DNA from: Verrucomicrobiota bacterium
GTDB lineage: Bacteria > Verrucomicrobiota > Verrucomicrobiia > Chthoniobacterales > JACTMZ01
DNA length: 62,003 nucleotides
Direction: 5' to 3'
Assembly (NCBI GenBank): GCA_027624625.1
Contig: JAQBWH010000008.1
Span: 1-62,003 of the forward strand
Positions 50,767 through 59,499 of the stretch are shown here, in pieces. A model generated the notes under the pieces. It was given only the letters and a program-made list of their open reading frames with translations, had not been told where the DNA came from and searched no databases. The position numbers were made by a program, and so were the translations under genes. Position 1 is the stretch's first letter. Each line of letters opens with the position of its first letter.

Positions 50767-52134
50767 TCAAAGCTTGGCCAACCCCGCCTCGATCACCTCC
50801 AGCCCTTCGTTCAGTTGTGCCTCGGTCGCGGTGAGCGGAATCAAAAACCGGAGCACATTGCCGTGCGTCCCGCAGGACAAGGTGATCACCCCGTTTTCGT
50901 AGTTGTGCTTGACCAAGGCGGCCGCCGCCGGCTTGTCAGGCTCTTTCGTTGTCCGGTCCTTGACCAATTCCATCGCCCGCATCGGACCAAGACCCCGTAC
51001 CTGCCCGATGCGCGGGAATTGCTTGAACCAAGACTTCAAACGGTCTTCCAAGAGTCTCCCAAGCTTCCGAGCATGCTCCAGAGTCTTGGGATCGTCGAAT
51101 TTGTCCATCACAGCCAGCGCGGCGGCACAAGCGACCGGATTGCCGGCATAGGTGCCCCCCACGCCCCCGACCCCGACCGCATCGATCACCTCCGCTTTAC
51201 CCACCACCGCGGAGAGCGGCAGCCCGTTGGCCAAACCCTTGGCCAAGACGAGCAAATCCGGCGCCACCCCGGATTGCTGGCAGGCAAAAAGCGTTCCGGT
51301 CCGACCAAACCCGGTCTGGATCTCGTCGAAAATCAGGACCACGCCATGCTTATCGCACCATTCGCGCAGCATGCACAAAAACGGGGCCGGCACCGGGATG
51401 AACCCGCCCTCGCCGGTCACCGGTTCGATAATCACCGCGGCCACATTCGTCGCTCCGATCTCGGCCTGGGCGATTTCCGCAAACCGCTCGAACGCCTCAG
51501 AGCACAAACACCGCGACAAGGCACAGGGCAATTTGCCCGGACAAACCGGTGCCTCTCCGTCCACCCCCGGCCAGCGGTAAAAATCCGGGAACGGCGCGCG
51601 ATAAATTTCCGGCGGGAACGGACCGAACCCGCTCTTGTAAGGATTCGCCTTTGCGGTCAAAGCCATCGCCAGGTAGGTGCGCCCATGAAAGGCGTGCTCG
51701 AAGCAAATCACCGCCTGGCGCTTGGTGTAAGCGCGGGCAAACTTGATCGCATTCTCCACCGCCTCCGCCCCCGAACTAGCCAGGAAGGTCTTCTTGGCAA
51801 AATCCCCCGGCGCCCGCGCATTGAGCCGCTTGGCCACCTCCACATAGCCCTCGTAGGCCACCACATTAATGCTCGTGTGGAAAAATTTGTCGGCCTGCGC
51901 TTTCACCGCCGCGACCACCGATGGCTCACCATGGCCTAAATTCGCCACCCCAATCCCGCAGGCGAAATCGAGGTAAGTATTCCCATCAACATCCGTAATC
52001 GTCGCCCCCTCGGCCTTTTCCGCCACGATAGGGGTCGTATGGAACGGCCCCGGTGCCACATGTCTGACCCGCTCGGCAAAAATCGCCCGACTCCGCGGAC
52101 CGGGAACGGCGGTCTTTAACTGGATGGAACCCAT
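50767..52134 (-). CDS. gabT: class-III aminotransferase, GABA-aminotransferase-like
   Basis: The PLP enzyme has 455 residues from ATG 52134 (MGSIQLKTAVPGPRS). ITDVDGNTYLDFACGIGVANLGHG, FLASSGAEAVENAIKFAR, FDEIQTGFGRTGTLFA and LVLAKGLANGLPLSAVVG (PLP Lys) identify class III. The opening and overall length best fit 4-aminobutyrate aminotransferase (GabT), giving succinate semialdehyde, but substrate could be another omega-amino acid. The codon GTG/TTG starts at 52191 would overlap the lipoprotein gene and are disfavoured. No semialdehyde dehydrogenase neighbour is visible. The 200 nt upstream of 50767 to 50567 contain the SOS-like operator of the next gene and no other gene. Confidence 0.87.
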   Translation of the reverse strand: MGSIQLKTAVPGPRSRAIFAERVRHVAPGPFHTTPIVAEKAEGATITDVDGNTYLDFACGIGVANLGHGEPSVVAAVKAQADKFFHTSINVVAYEGYVEVAKRLNARAPGDFAKKTFLASSGAEAVENAIKFARAYTKRQAVICFEHAFHGRTYLAMALTAKANPYKSGFGPFPPEIYRAPFPDFYRWPGVDGEAPVCPGKLPCALSRCLCSEAFERFAEIAQAEIGATNVAAVIIEPVTGEGGFIPVPAPFLCMLREWCDKHGVVLIFDEIQTGFGRTGTLFACQQSGVAPDLLVLAKGLANGLPLSAVVGKAEVIDAVGVGGVGGTYAGNPVACAAALAVMDKFDDPKTLEHARKLGRLLEDRLKSWFKQFPRIGQVRGLGPMRAMELVKDRTTKEPDKPAAAALVKHNYENGVITLSCGTHGNVLRFLIPLTATEAQLNEGLEVIEAGLAKL

Positions 52135-52187
52135 GGCTTCAATATACCCGCTTCCCCCCAAGACGAAAGCCCGGCGCGTCCGCGGCT

Positions 52188-52475
52188 TCACTCCCCAATC
52201 CGGCTAATCCTTTCCTCCAACGCCGCCCGCCATTCCGCCGATCCCAGATCCGGTCCGTGCCCCTCCTGGTCCGCTATCCCCGACTTCCACTGCAAAGCTC
52301 GCGCCCATTCCTCGCTTCCCACCTCCGGGCCGTGTCCCTCGGCATCCGTCACCGGAAATTTCTCCTCCACCCGCAACGCCCATTGGTCCCCTTCGGACCC
52401 CCCGCTCGCCTCCGGCCCCCTCGCCTCCCCGCACCCCGCCAACCCCCATGCCAAAATCGCCAGAAACACCCTCAT
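52188..52475 (-). CDS. small lipoprotein with duplicated EGHGP-GSxEW motif
   Basis: The 95-residue product has a lipoprotein signal ([11 protein letters not shown], Cys15). The mature part contains the same 16-residue pattern twice: [18 protein letters not shown] and [18 protein letters not shown], about 26 residues apart, each followed by a short basic stretch. I do not recognise the family. The mnmG stop and this ATG overlap (ATGA), so it is translated after mnmG from the same mRNA; the pairing with a tRNA-modification enzyme seems accidental. Confidence 0.7.
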   Translation of the reverse strand: MRVFLAILAWGLAGCGEARGPEASGGSEGDQWALRVEEKFPVTDAEGHGPEVGSEEWARALQWKSGIADQEGHGPDLGSAEWRAALEERISRIGE

Positions 52476-54385
52476 GCCTCAACCGCCTTGCCAGCCCGCA
52501 GCTTGCGAATCCAAACCGCCAGCAATCCCACATCCGCCGGCGTCACCCCGCTGATCCGCGAGGCCTGGCCGAGGGTGACCGGACGCACCTGCGCCAGTTT
52601 CTGACGCGACTCGTTGCGCAACCCGGGAATGCTCGCATAATCAAGATCCATGGGCACCGGATGTCCCTCCTGACGTTGCTGGCGCGCCACCGACTGCTTC
52701 TCGCGGCGGATATACCCTTCGTATTTCAGGTCGGTTTCCACCTGCGACCAAATCTCCTCCGGAGCCAAACGCCGCATCTCCTCCGGTAGGAAGGTAACAA
52801 AATTCTTCGGTCGGCGGATCCATTGCGCTAGCGTAATACTATCATATCGAACAACTTGTAACTTTTCTTTTAGTTCCTCGATGGCAACTGCCTTGGCCGC
52901 CGTCTTGGCGGCCCGCTCGGAAGAAATCAGCCCGACTCCCCTCGCCTTCTCGGCCAACCGCAAATCGGCATTGTCTTGCCGCAGGAGCAAACGGAACTCC
53001 GCCCGGCTGGTGAACATACGGTACGGTTCTGGCGTCCCCCGGGTGACCAAATCATCAATTAGCACCCCTATATATCCCTCCGAACGTTCCACGTGGAACG
53101 CGGGCTTGGCATCCAACTTGAGCGCCGCATTGGCCCCCGCGACCAAGCCCTGGGCTGCCGCCTCCTCATATCCAGATGTCCCGTTGATTTGTCCCGCAAA
53201 ATACAAACCCTCGACCAACTTTGTCTCGAGCGTCGGATGCAATTGGGTCGGCGGACAGTAATCATACTCCACCGCATACCCGGCTCGCAAAATGTGGGCC
53301 TTTTCCAAGCCGGACACCGAGCGGATGAAGGCCAGTTGCACCTCAAAGGGCAAACTGGTCGACACCCCGTTGACATAATACTCCCCGGTTTGACGTCCCT
53401 CTGGTTCGAGAAAAATCTGATGCCGCTCTTTGTCGGCAAAGCGCACCACCTTGTCCTCGATTGACGGACAATACCGCGGCCCAACCCCCTCGATAATTCC
53501 TGCGTACATCGGAGACTTGTCAAGGTTAGCCCGGATCAGGTCATGGGTCCGCGCATTGGTGTAAGTCATCCAGCAAGGTATTTGTTCCACGTGGAACTGG
53601 CCGTCCGCCCACCGGTTGAGGGTAAATGGAGTTCTCCCGTTCTCACCGTGAGGTCCTGGCCCACTCTCGGCCGTCCAATCTTCGGGGCAAAAACTGAACA
53701 TCGGGGCAGGGGAGTCACCATCCTGACGCTGACATTTGCCAAAATCAATCGACCGCCCAAGCAGCCGGCAAGGCGTCCCCGTCTTAAACCGTTCCACCAC
53801 CAAGCCCAAATCCCGCAAAGAATCGCTCAAAGTTGAGACCGCATCGCCCATCCGTCCGCCCACCGTGCTCTGCAGCCCGACGTGCATCAGTCCGCGCATA
53901 AACGTCCCCGTGGTGACCACGACAGACCGCGCCCGATAACGCAGCCCAAGGTTGGTCTCCACCCCGACGACCCGCTCCTTCTCGACCAAGATCCGCACCG
54001 CATTCCCTTGGAGCAAATGGAGGCGAGGGGAGTGTTCCAGCACCCATTTCAAGCGGAACTGATAGGCTTTCTTGTCACACTGGGCCCGCGGCGCCTGCAC
54101 GCTCGGACCTTTCCGGGCATTCAGCATGCGGAACTGGATCCCGGTGGCGTCCGTATTCGAGCCCATCACCCCTCCCAAGGCATCAATCTCCCGCACCATG
54201 TGCCCCTTGGCCAAGCCGCCGATGGCCGGGTTGCAAGACATTTGCCCGATGGTGTCCAAGTTCTGGGTCAAAATCCCGGTGTGCGCCCCCAACCGAGTGG
54301 CGGCCAAACCCGCCTCCACCCCCGCATGCCCGGCCCCCAAGACCAAAACGTCAAATGTCTCCGGGTACTCGTACATGCTGTTCAT
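52472..54385 (-). CDS. mnmG: tRNA uridine-5-carboxymethylaminomethyl modification enzyme
   Basis: MnmG (GidA) has 637 residues, the normal length. It works with MnmE to modify wobble U34 of certain tRNAs. The FAD loop [21 protein letters not shown] and the [20 protein letters not shown] block are at the N-terminus; [30 protein letters not shown] and [16 protein letters not shown] sit in the middle; the helical C-terminal domain for MnmE contact is intact. Three perfect parS palindromes lie inside or just upstream. In many bacteria mnmG sits near oriC and parAB. ATG 54385 is directly preceded by one parS. Confidence 0.96.
   Translation of the reverse strand: MNSMYEYPETFDVLVLGAGHAGVEAGLAATRLGAHTGILTQNLDTIGQMSCNPAIGGLAKGHMVREIDALGGVMGSNTDATGIQFRMLNARKGPSVQAPRAQCDKKAYQFRLKWVLEHSPRLHLLQGNAVRILVEKERVVGVETNLGLRYRARSVVVTTGTFMRGLMHVGLQSTVGGRMGDAVSTLSDSLRDLGLVVERFKTGTPCRLLGRSIDFGKCQRQDGDSPAPMFSFCPEDWTAESGPGPHGENGRTPFTLNRWADGQFHVEQIPCWMTYTNARTHDLIRANLDKSPMYAGIIEGVGPRYCPSIEDKVVRFADKERHQIFLEPEGRQTGEYYVNGVSTSLPFEVQLAFIRSVSGLEKAHILRAGYAVEYDYCPPTQLHPTLETKLVEGLYFAGQINGTSGYEEAAAQGLVAGANAALKLDAKPAFHVERSEGYIGVLIDDLVTRGTPEPYRMFTSRAEFRLLLRQDNADLRLAEKARGVGLISSERAAKTAAKAVAIEELKEKLQVVRYDSITLAQWIRRPKNFVTFLPEEMRRLAPEEIWSQVETDLKYEGYIRREKQSVARQQRQEGHPVPMDLDYASIPGLRNESRQKLAQVRPVTLGQASRISGVTPADVGLLAVWIRKLRAGKAVEA
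53086..53099. promoter_or_regulatory. parS-type palindrome 1 (in mnmG)
   Basis: GTTCCACGTGGAAC is a perfect 14-bp palindrome (16 bp with the flanking C/G) matching the ParB centromere core (consensus TGTTTCACGTGAAACA). It lies inside mnmG. Confidence 0.8.
53584..53597. promoter_or_regulatory. parS-type palindrome 2 (in mnmG)
   Basis: A second exact GTTCCACGTGGAAC, 498 nt from the first, also inside mnmG. Confidence 0.8.
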
Positions 54386-54399
54386 GTTCCACGTGGAAC
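54386..54399. promoter_or_regulatory. parS-type palindrome 3 (cdd-mnmG gap)
   Basis: A third exact GTTCCACGTGGAAC fills nearly the whole 15-nt gap between the cdd stop and the mnmG start. Three identical copies within 1.3 kb are well beyond chance for a 14-mer. Confidence 0.82.
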
Positions 54400-54400
54400 G

Positions 54401-54802
54401 TTAGGGACGATCCAAAATGCCCGCCGTGGGGCGGGGGAGTAGTTGCGCGAGATGGAACGTTTCGCTCTGACCTCGAAAATTGGCCAGCACCACTTTCAGG
54501 TCGGGATTGAACTCGGCCAAGACCTGCCGACAAGCCCCGCAGGGCGAAGCTGGAACCTCGGTGTCCGCCACAATGACAATCTTCTCGAAATCCCGACACC
54601 CCGCGGCCACGGCGGCAAAGACCGCATTGCGCTCCGCACAAATGGTTAGCCCAAAGCTGATATTCTCCACATTGCACCCGGCAAAAATCCCGCCATCCCT
54701 CCCGACCAAGACCGCGCCCACCAGAAATTTGGAGTAAGGCGCGTAAGCCCGGCCAGCTACCTCCATCGCTTGTGCAACTAATTGCTGGTCAGTATTTTGC
54801 AT
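54401..54802 (-). CDS. cdd: cytidine deaminase
   Basis: The 133-residue enzyme has the homotetrameric Cdd layout: GAVLVGRDGGIFAGCNVENISFGLTICAERNAVFAAVAAG with the zinc Cys-Ala-Glu, and PCGACRQVLAEF with two more Cys. It deaminates cytidine or deoxycytidine for pyrimidine salvage. It precedes mnmG with 15 nt between, a gap almost filled by a parS palindrome. Confidence 0.94.
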   Translation of the reverse strand: MQNTDQQLVAQAMEVAGRAYAPYSKFLVGAVLVGRDGGIFAGCNVENISFGLTICAERNAVFAAVAAGCRDFEKIVIVADTEVPASPCGACRQVLAEFNPDLKVVLANFRGQSETFHLAQLLPRPTAGILDRP

Positions 54803-54894
54803 ATAAAATATTGTCGATTAAAGACTTAACTCAGGCCCAGAACATTTTTCATTCTAATTCCAACCCGAACGGCAAGCAAGGATGCCGAAGAATG

Positions 54895-54914
54895 TCATAG
54901 CAGCCCCGCTATGA
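54895..54914. repeat. perfect inverted repeat in the cdd-pdhA gap
   Basis: TCATAGC and GCTATGA flank a 6-nt centre (AGCCCC) in the roughly 310-nt divergent region between cdd and pdhA. There is no T-run. It could be an operator or a 5' UTR hairpin of pdhA. GAAATTTC nearby (54918-54925) is another short palindrome. Nothing gene-like is seen in 54803-55115. Confidence 0.4.
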
Positions 54915-55115
54915 TGTGAAATTTCAAATCTCCAATCCCGATCTCCTCCCGTTTCGGCTTTCAACTTGAGTCTCCTTCTTCTCTTTTTCTCTTCATTTCC
55001 GTTTGCCAAAAGCCGTAAAATTTTCCACTATCTTCACCCGTCGCGAAAGCACCATCCGGCCTCCGCATCCGCGGTCCGACCGCCACCCGTTACCAACCGA
55101 AGCCGACACCCACAC

Positions 55116-56216
55116 GTGAGCGTTACCCGAGCCGAAAAGCCCAAAAAAACCGGTCGCAACCCGGTCGACTACGCCAAAGCCCCGATCAACGCCGATCTGA
55201 CCAAGGAGCAAAAGCTCGGCTTCCTTGCCGATATGCTCCGCATCCGCCGCTTCGAACAGGCCTCCCTCAAACTCTATCAGCAGGGGAAAATGGGCGGGTT
55301 TCTTCATCTTTACATCGGGCAGGAATCCGTGGCCGTCGGCACCCTCGCCCTCATGGGTGATCACGATCACGCCATCACCGCTTACCGTGACCACGGCCAC
55401 GCCCTCGTGGTCGGCATGTCAATGAACGAATGCATGGCCGAACTCCTCGGCAAAGCCACCGGATGCTCCAAAGGGAAGGGGGGCTCGATGCACTTCTTCG
55501 CGCCGGACAAAAATTTCTGGGGCGGCCACGGGATCGTCGCCGGACAAACCCCTCTCGGCTTGGGCATCGCCTACGCCCTCAAATACAAAGACCTCAAAGG
55601 CTGTTGCCTCACCTACATCGGCGACGGTGCGGTCAACCAAGGCGTCTACCACGAGTCCCTCAACCTCGCTTCGCTCTGGGATATCCCGGTGGTCTACATC
55701 ATCGAAAACAACCAGTATTCGATGGGCACCAGTCTGGCCCGTTCCTCCGCGATCAAATCCTGCCTGGCCGAACGCGCCGAGGGCTACAAGATCGATTGGG
55801 ACATCGTCAATGGTGAGGACCTCTATGAAGTCCGGGCCAAAACTTGGGATGCCATCGAACGCGCCCATGAAAAATGCCGACCCACGGTCCTCGAGATCGA
55901 CACCTATCGCTACTACGGGCACTCAGTAGCAGATGCTAACGCGAAGAAATACCGCAAACCGGAAGAGATCGAGTTCTACAAGCAGAACCACGACCCCATC
56001 ACGCTGTGGGAAAACCGCCTGAAAGAGGAGGGGATCCTCGACGAAGCCGAGTTGAAAAAAGTCGACGAAGCGGCAAAGAAGGAAGCCGCGGCCGCCGTGC
56101 AATTCGCCGAAGACAGCCCGTTTCCCGAACCGGAAGACATCTTCAGCGACATTTATTATGAAGTCGATATGGGTACCGAGTCCGGCCAAACCGGCCGTCA
56201 TTTCTTCAATGACTGA
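55116..56216 (+). CDS. pdhA: pyruvate dehydrogenase E1 component, alpha subunit
   Basis: The subunit has 366 residues from GTG 55116 (VSVTRAEKPKKTG); the open frame continues upstream to TTG 54966 but those residues look non-coding. GFLHLYIGQESVAVG, GGSMHFF and the thiamine pyrophosphate site CLTYIGDGAVNQGVYHESLNLASLWDIPVVYIIENNQYSMGT are the family marks. With the beta subunit encoded 50 nt downstream it decarboxylates pyruvate and acetylates the lipoyl domain of E2. It fits the E1 alpha-beta heterotetramer type rather than the single-chain AceE. Confidence 0.95.
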   Translation: MSVTRAEKPKKTGRNPVDYAKAPINADLTKEQKLGFLADMLRIRRFEQASLKLYQQGKMGGFLHLYIGQESVAVGTLALMGDHDHAITAYRDHGHALVVGMSMNECMAELLGKATGCSKGKGGSMHFFAPDKNFWGGHGIVAGQTPLGLGIAYALKYKDLKGCCLTYIGDGAVNQGVYHESLNLASLWDIPVVYIIENNQYSMGTSLARSSAIKSCLAERAEGYKIDWDIVNGEDLYEVRAKTWDAIERAHEKCRPTVLEIDTYRYYGHSVADANAKKYRKPEEIEFYKQNHDPITLWENRLKEEGILDEAELKKVDEAAKKEAAAAVQFAEDSPFPEPEDIFSDIYYEVDMGTESGQTGRHFFND

Positions 56217-56266
56217 GTCACTCCCACCTCTTCCTTCATCCTTCTCACTTCTTACTTTTCTCCGCC

Positions 56267-57241
56267 GTGCCCGTCATCACTTACCGCCAAGCCCTCAACG
56301 ATGCCCTCGCCGAGGAACTCGAGCGCGATGAAAACGTCGTCGTCATGGGCGAGGAAGTCGCCGAATACAACGGCGCTTACAAAATCACCGAGGGCCTCTG
56401 GAAGCGTTTCGGCGACAAGCGTGTTGTTGATACTCCGATCAGCGAAGCTGGCTTCATCGGGCTCGGGGTGGGGGCCGCCATGATGGGCCTGCGTCCGGTG
56501 ATGGAACTTATGTTCTGGAGTTTCGCCTACGTGGCCTACGACCAAATCATCAACAACGCCGGTTGCGTCCGCTACATGTCCGGCGGACTGATCAACTGCC
56601 CGCTGGTCATCCGTGGACCGGCCAACGGCGGCACCAATGTCGGCGCCACCCATTCGCACACCCCGGAAAACTTTCTGGCCAACACCCCGGGCCTCAAAGT
56701 TGTTTCACCCGCCACGCCTTATGACGCCAAGGGCCTGATGAAAGCGGCCATCCGCGACAACGACCCGGTCTGCGTCATGGAAAATACCCTCCTCTACGGC
56801 GATCAGGGCGAAGTCCCCGAGGGCGAATATATCATTCCCATCGGGGTGGCCGATATCAAACGCGAGGGCACCGATGTTTCCCTCATCGCCCACGGCCGCG
56901 CCGTGCTCACCGCCCTGGCCGCTGCTCACCGCCTGCACGAGGAATTCAACATCTCGGCCGAAGTTGTCGACCTCCGCAGCATCCGTCCGTTGGACCAAGA
57001 AACCGTCCTCAACAGCGTGCGCAAAACCCACCGCGCCGTTCTGGTCGACGAAAACAAACCCTTCTGCGGTGTCTCCGCGCAAATTGCCAGCATGATCCAG
57101 GAACACGTCTTCGACGACCTCGACGCCCCCGTCCAGCGTGTCTGCTCCCTCGACGCCCCCGCCATCTACAGCCCCCCGCTCGAAGCGCTGCAACTCCCCA
57201 CCGCCGACCGCATCATCCAAAAAGTCCTCGCCATCTCCTAA
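56267..57241 (+). CDS. pdhB: pyruvate dehydrogenase E1 component, beta subunit
   Basis: This transketolase-type subunit has 324 residues; GTG 56267 is the only sensible start (PVITYRQALNDALAEEL). GEEVAEYNGAYKITEGL, DTPISEAGFIGLGVGAAMMGLRPVMELMFW, SGGLINCPLVIRGPANGG and DLRSIRPLDQETV are conserved E1-beta blocks. It provides part of the TPP site and the E2 contact. The leader (56217-56266) is a TC-rich spacer without a Shine-Dalgarno site. Confidence 0.95.
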   Translation: MPVITYRQALNDALAEELERDENVVVMGEEVAEYNGAYKITEGLWKRFGDKRVVDTPISEAGFIGLGVGAAMMGLRPVMELMFWSFAYVAYDQIINNAGCVRYMSGGLINCPLVIRGPANGGTNVGATHSHTPENFLANTPGLKVVSPATPYDAKGLMKAAIRDNDPVCVMENTLLYGDQGEVPEGEYIIPIGVADIKREGTDVSLIAHGRAVLTALAAAHRLHEEFNISAEVVDLRSIRPLDQETVLNSVRKTHRAVLVDENKPFCGVSAQIASMIQEHVFDDLDAPVQRVCSLDAPAIYSPPLEALQLPTADRIIQKVLAIS

Positions 57242-57310
57242 CCGCGGCTCACGGGTCGCCCGCCCACGCCGACTTTCCACTCGTCACTCGACACTTTTCA
57301 CTTTCTTCCC

Positions 57311-58555
57311 ATGCCCATCGTGACCATGCCCAAACTCAGCGATACCATGGTCGAGGGCACCCTGGTCAAATGGGTCAAAACCAAAGGTGACAAGGTCGAA
57401 GTCGGCGACATTCTCGCTGAGGTCGAAACCGACAAAGCAACCATGGAAATGGAGGCCTTCGACGAGGGAACTTTGAGCGAAGTTTACGTCGCGGAGGGCG
57501 GCATCATCAAAGTCGGTGACAAAATTGCACTCATCCTCGCCGACGGCGAGACGGCTGAGACCGCGCCCGTAACGCAAGCCACTCCGACTGCGGAAAAGCC
57601 GAAAACTCCTGCGCCCGCAGCCATAACTCCCCTTGCCCCCGCACCCCGGGCCGCTGCCCCGGCTAACCCCGGACGAACCAAAGCCTCTCCTCTCGCCCGC
57701 AAAGTCGCCGCCGCCCGCGGGGTCCATCTTTCCTCACTCGCCGGCACCGGCCCCGGAGGACGCATCGTCAAAAAAGACGTCGAAAATGCTCCAGCCGGTG
57801 GGGGTGGGGGATTTGCCTCTCCGGCCACACCGGCCATTCGTGCCGCCCACGGCATCGCCGGGGAAGAAAAAATCATCGCCCTGACCGGCATGCGCAAGAC
57901 CATCGCCGAGCGCCTCCTCGCCAGCAAAACACAAATCCCGCATTTTTATCTTAGCGTGACTATGGACGGCGGACCGCTCATGGCCTTGCGCAAGGAACTC
58001 AATGCCATGGCGGAGAAGGACGGCGGACAAAAACTCACGGTCAACGACTTCATTCTTCTGGCCGCCGCCCGCGCCGCAGCCGAAGTGCCGAAAATCAATG
58101 CGGCTTACGATGGCGATGCCATCATCGAATACGCCGAAGTGAATCTCGCGGTGGCTGTGGCGATCGAAGACGGGCTGATTACTCCGGTGATCAAAAAAGC
58201 CAACACCCTCACTCTGCGTGAAATCAGCGCGCAAATGAAAGAGCTCGCGGCCAAAGCCCGCGGCAAGAAACTCAAGCCCGAGGAATACCAGGGAGGAACA
58301 ATCACGCTCTCCAGCCTCGGTGGCTTCGGCATCGACAGCTTCCTGCCCATCATCAACCCGCCGCAATCCTTCATCCTCGGCATCGGGGCGATCATCAAAA
58401 AGCCGGTAGTCAACGAGCAGGATCAAATCGTGGTCGGTCACCGCCTCGTCATCTCCGGCAGCGGCGATCACCGCGTGGTCGACGGCGCCGTTGCAGCGGA
58501 ATACATGAATGCCCTCCGCCGCCTCGTCGAAAAACCCGCGCTCCTTCTGCTCTGA
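57311..58555 (+). CDS. pdhC: pyruvate dehydrogenase E2 (dihydrolipoamide acetyltransferase)
   Basis: The 414 residues hold one N-terminal lipoyl domain ([16 protein letters not shown], lipoyl Lys near 42), a Pro/Ala linker, the peripheral subunit-binding domain ([29 protein letters not shown], about 119-150), a second flexible Gly linker and the catalytic domain with [28 protein letters not shown] (His-Asp of the DHRxxDG motif). It transfers the acetyl group to CoA and forms the core of the complex. Order pdhA-pdhB-pdhC, with lpd 1.8 kb on. Confidence 0.96.
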   Translation: MPIVTMPKLSDTMVEGTLVKWVKTKGDKVEVGDILAEVETDKATMEMEAFDEGTLSEVYVAEGGIIKVGDKIALILADGETAETAPVTQATPTAEKPKTPAPAAITPLAPAPRAAAPANPGRTKASPLARKVAAARGVHLSSLAGTGPGGRIVKKDVENAPAGGGGGFASPATPAIRAAHGIAGEEKIIALTGMRKTIAERLLASKTQIPHFYLSVTMDGGPLMALRKELNAMAEKDGGQKLTVNDFILLAAARAAAEVPKINAAYDGDAIIEYAEVNLAVAVAIEDGLITPVIKKANTLTLREISAQMKELAAKARGKKLKPEEYQGGTITLSSLGGFGIDSFLPIINPPQSFILGIGAIIKKPVVNEQDQIVVGHRLVISGSGDHRVVDGAVAAEYMNALRRLVEKPALLLL

Positions 58556-58587
58556 GGTTTGGCATCCGTTTCAGTTCTGTCCTTCCG

Positions 58588-58606
58588 GCTGAAAACTGAA
58601 TACTGC
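58588..58606. repeat. intergenic spacer copy A (GCTGAAAACTGAATACTGC)
   Basis: A 19-nt spacer just before rluE. The copy at 60322-60340 differs at one base. See the copy in the polymerase linker. Confidence 0.7.
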
Positions 58607-58611
58607 CAATT

Positions 58612-59175
58612 GTGCTTTTAGCCCTTAACAAACCCTACGGCGTCCTCTCGCAATTCACGCCGGACCATCCGGAACAACGCACCCTGTCCGAATTCGGGTT
58701 GCCGGTAAATGTCTACCCGCTCGGACGCCTCGACCGCGACAGTGAAGGACTTCTTCTCCTCTCCGACCAAGCCGGACTTAACACCAAACTCCTCGACCCG
58801 AAAAATGCCCACCCCCGCACATACCGGGCACAAGTGGAAGGGCTGGTGACGGAGGACGCGTTGCAAAAGCTGCGCCGCGGTATCGTCCTCGACGGAACCA
58901 TGACCCGGCCCGGCGAAGTGGCACACATCCAGCCCGACCTTGCTCCGCGCGATCCGCCCATCCGCCACCGTCTGAACGTCCCAACCAGCTGGATTGAACT
59001 CACCCTGCGCGAAGGCCGCAACCGCCAAGTCCGCAAAATGACTGCCGCCGCCGGCTTCCCGACCCTCCGACTCCTCCGCGTGGCCATCGGCCATTTCCAT
59101 CTCCCCCCAAACCTCGCCGCCGGCCAGTGGCGCGAACTCACGGAGAACGAGCGCCATTCCGTCTTTGCCCGATGA
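58612..59175 (+). CDS. rluE: RluE-like 23S rRNA pseudouridine synthase
   Basis: The RsuA/RluE-type synthase has 187 residues (GTG 58612) without an S4 domain: ALNKPYGVLSQFT, PLGRLDRDSEGLLLLSDQ with the catalytic Asp, PRTYRAQVEGLV and LTLREGRNRQVRKMTAAAGFPTLRLLRVAIG. RluE modifies U2457 of E. coli 23S rRNA; the closest family member is inferred. The next ORF overlaps its stop (ATGA). Confidence 0.92.
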   Translation: MLLALNKPYGVLSQFTPDHPEQRTLSEFGLPVNVYPLGRLDRDSEGLLLLSDQAGLNTKLLDPKNAHPRTYRAQVEGLVTEDALQKLRRGIVLDGTMTRPGEVAHIQPDLAPRDPPIRHRLNVPTSWIELTLREGRNRQVRKMTAAAGFPTLRLLRVAIGHFHLPPNLAAGQWRELTENERHSVFAR

Positions 59176-59363
59176 GATCGGCAGCCAACGGCGACCGACC
59201 GCAGGAACTGATGGACGACCACGGTCGCTTCCTTGTGGCCGAAGGCCTCGTCACTCCGCCGAGGCGCAAACCGACAGCACGAGCCGTGCTTGATTTACCG
59301 CTGCCCGAGTGCAGTGCACCCCTGACCGAAGCGATCCTCGAAGAACGACGCGAAGGACGATGA
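59172..59363 (+). CDS. possible antitoxin next to a broken PIN toxin
   Basis: The 63 codons start at ATG 59172 (overlapping rluE as ATGA). The sequence (MRSAANGDRPQELMDDHGRF..., ending PLPECSAPLTEAILEERREGR) looks like a small antitoxin of the kind encoded directly before VapC in Verrucomicrobia. Its stop overlaps the start of the toxin remnant (ATGA). No DNA-binding fold can be proved from sequence, so the role rests on the position. Confidence 0.5.
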   Translation: MRSAANGDRPQELMDDHGRFLVAEGLVTPPRRKPTARAVLDLPLPECSAPLTEAILEERREGR

Positions 59364-59470
59364 TATTTGGGGATGGTTCAGCTGTGGTGCCTCTTCTCGT
59401 CAACGAGGAAACCTCCGGTCTGCGCCAGAAACAATATAGCATTGATCCCCGGGTGATTGTCTGCTTCGGG
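59360..59470 (+). pseudogene. truncated PIN-domain (VapC-like) toxin
   Basis: The frame from ATG 59360 begins with a PIN-domain opening: FGDGSAVVPLLVNEETSGL with the first acidic residue, then DPRVIVCFGTP. Within 40 codons it runs into the tail-to-tail mutM gene and a phrase-like spacer (CCTCCGTTTCCTTCGTTACC near 59474), so the remaining PIN residues are missing. Read further, the frame is antisense mutM. The active site is incomplete; the toxin should be dead. Confidence 0.6.
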
Positions 59471-59499
59471 ACCCCTCCGTTTCCTTCGTTACCTTCTGT

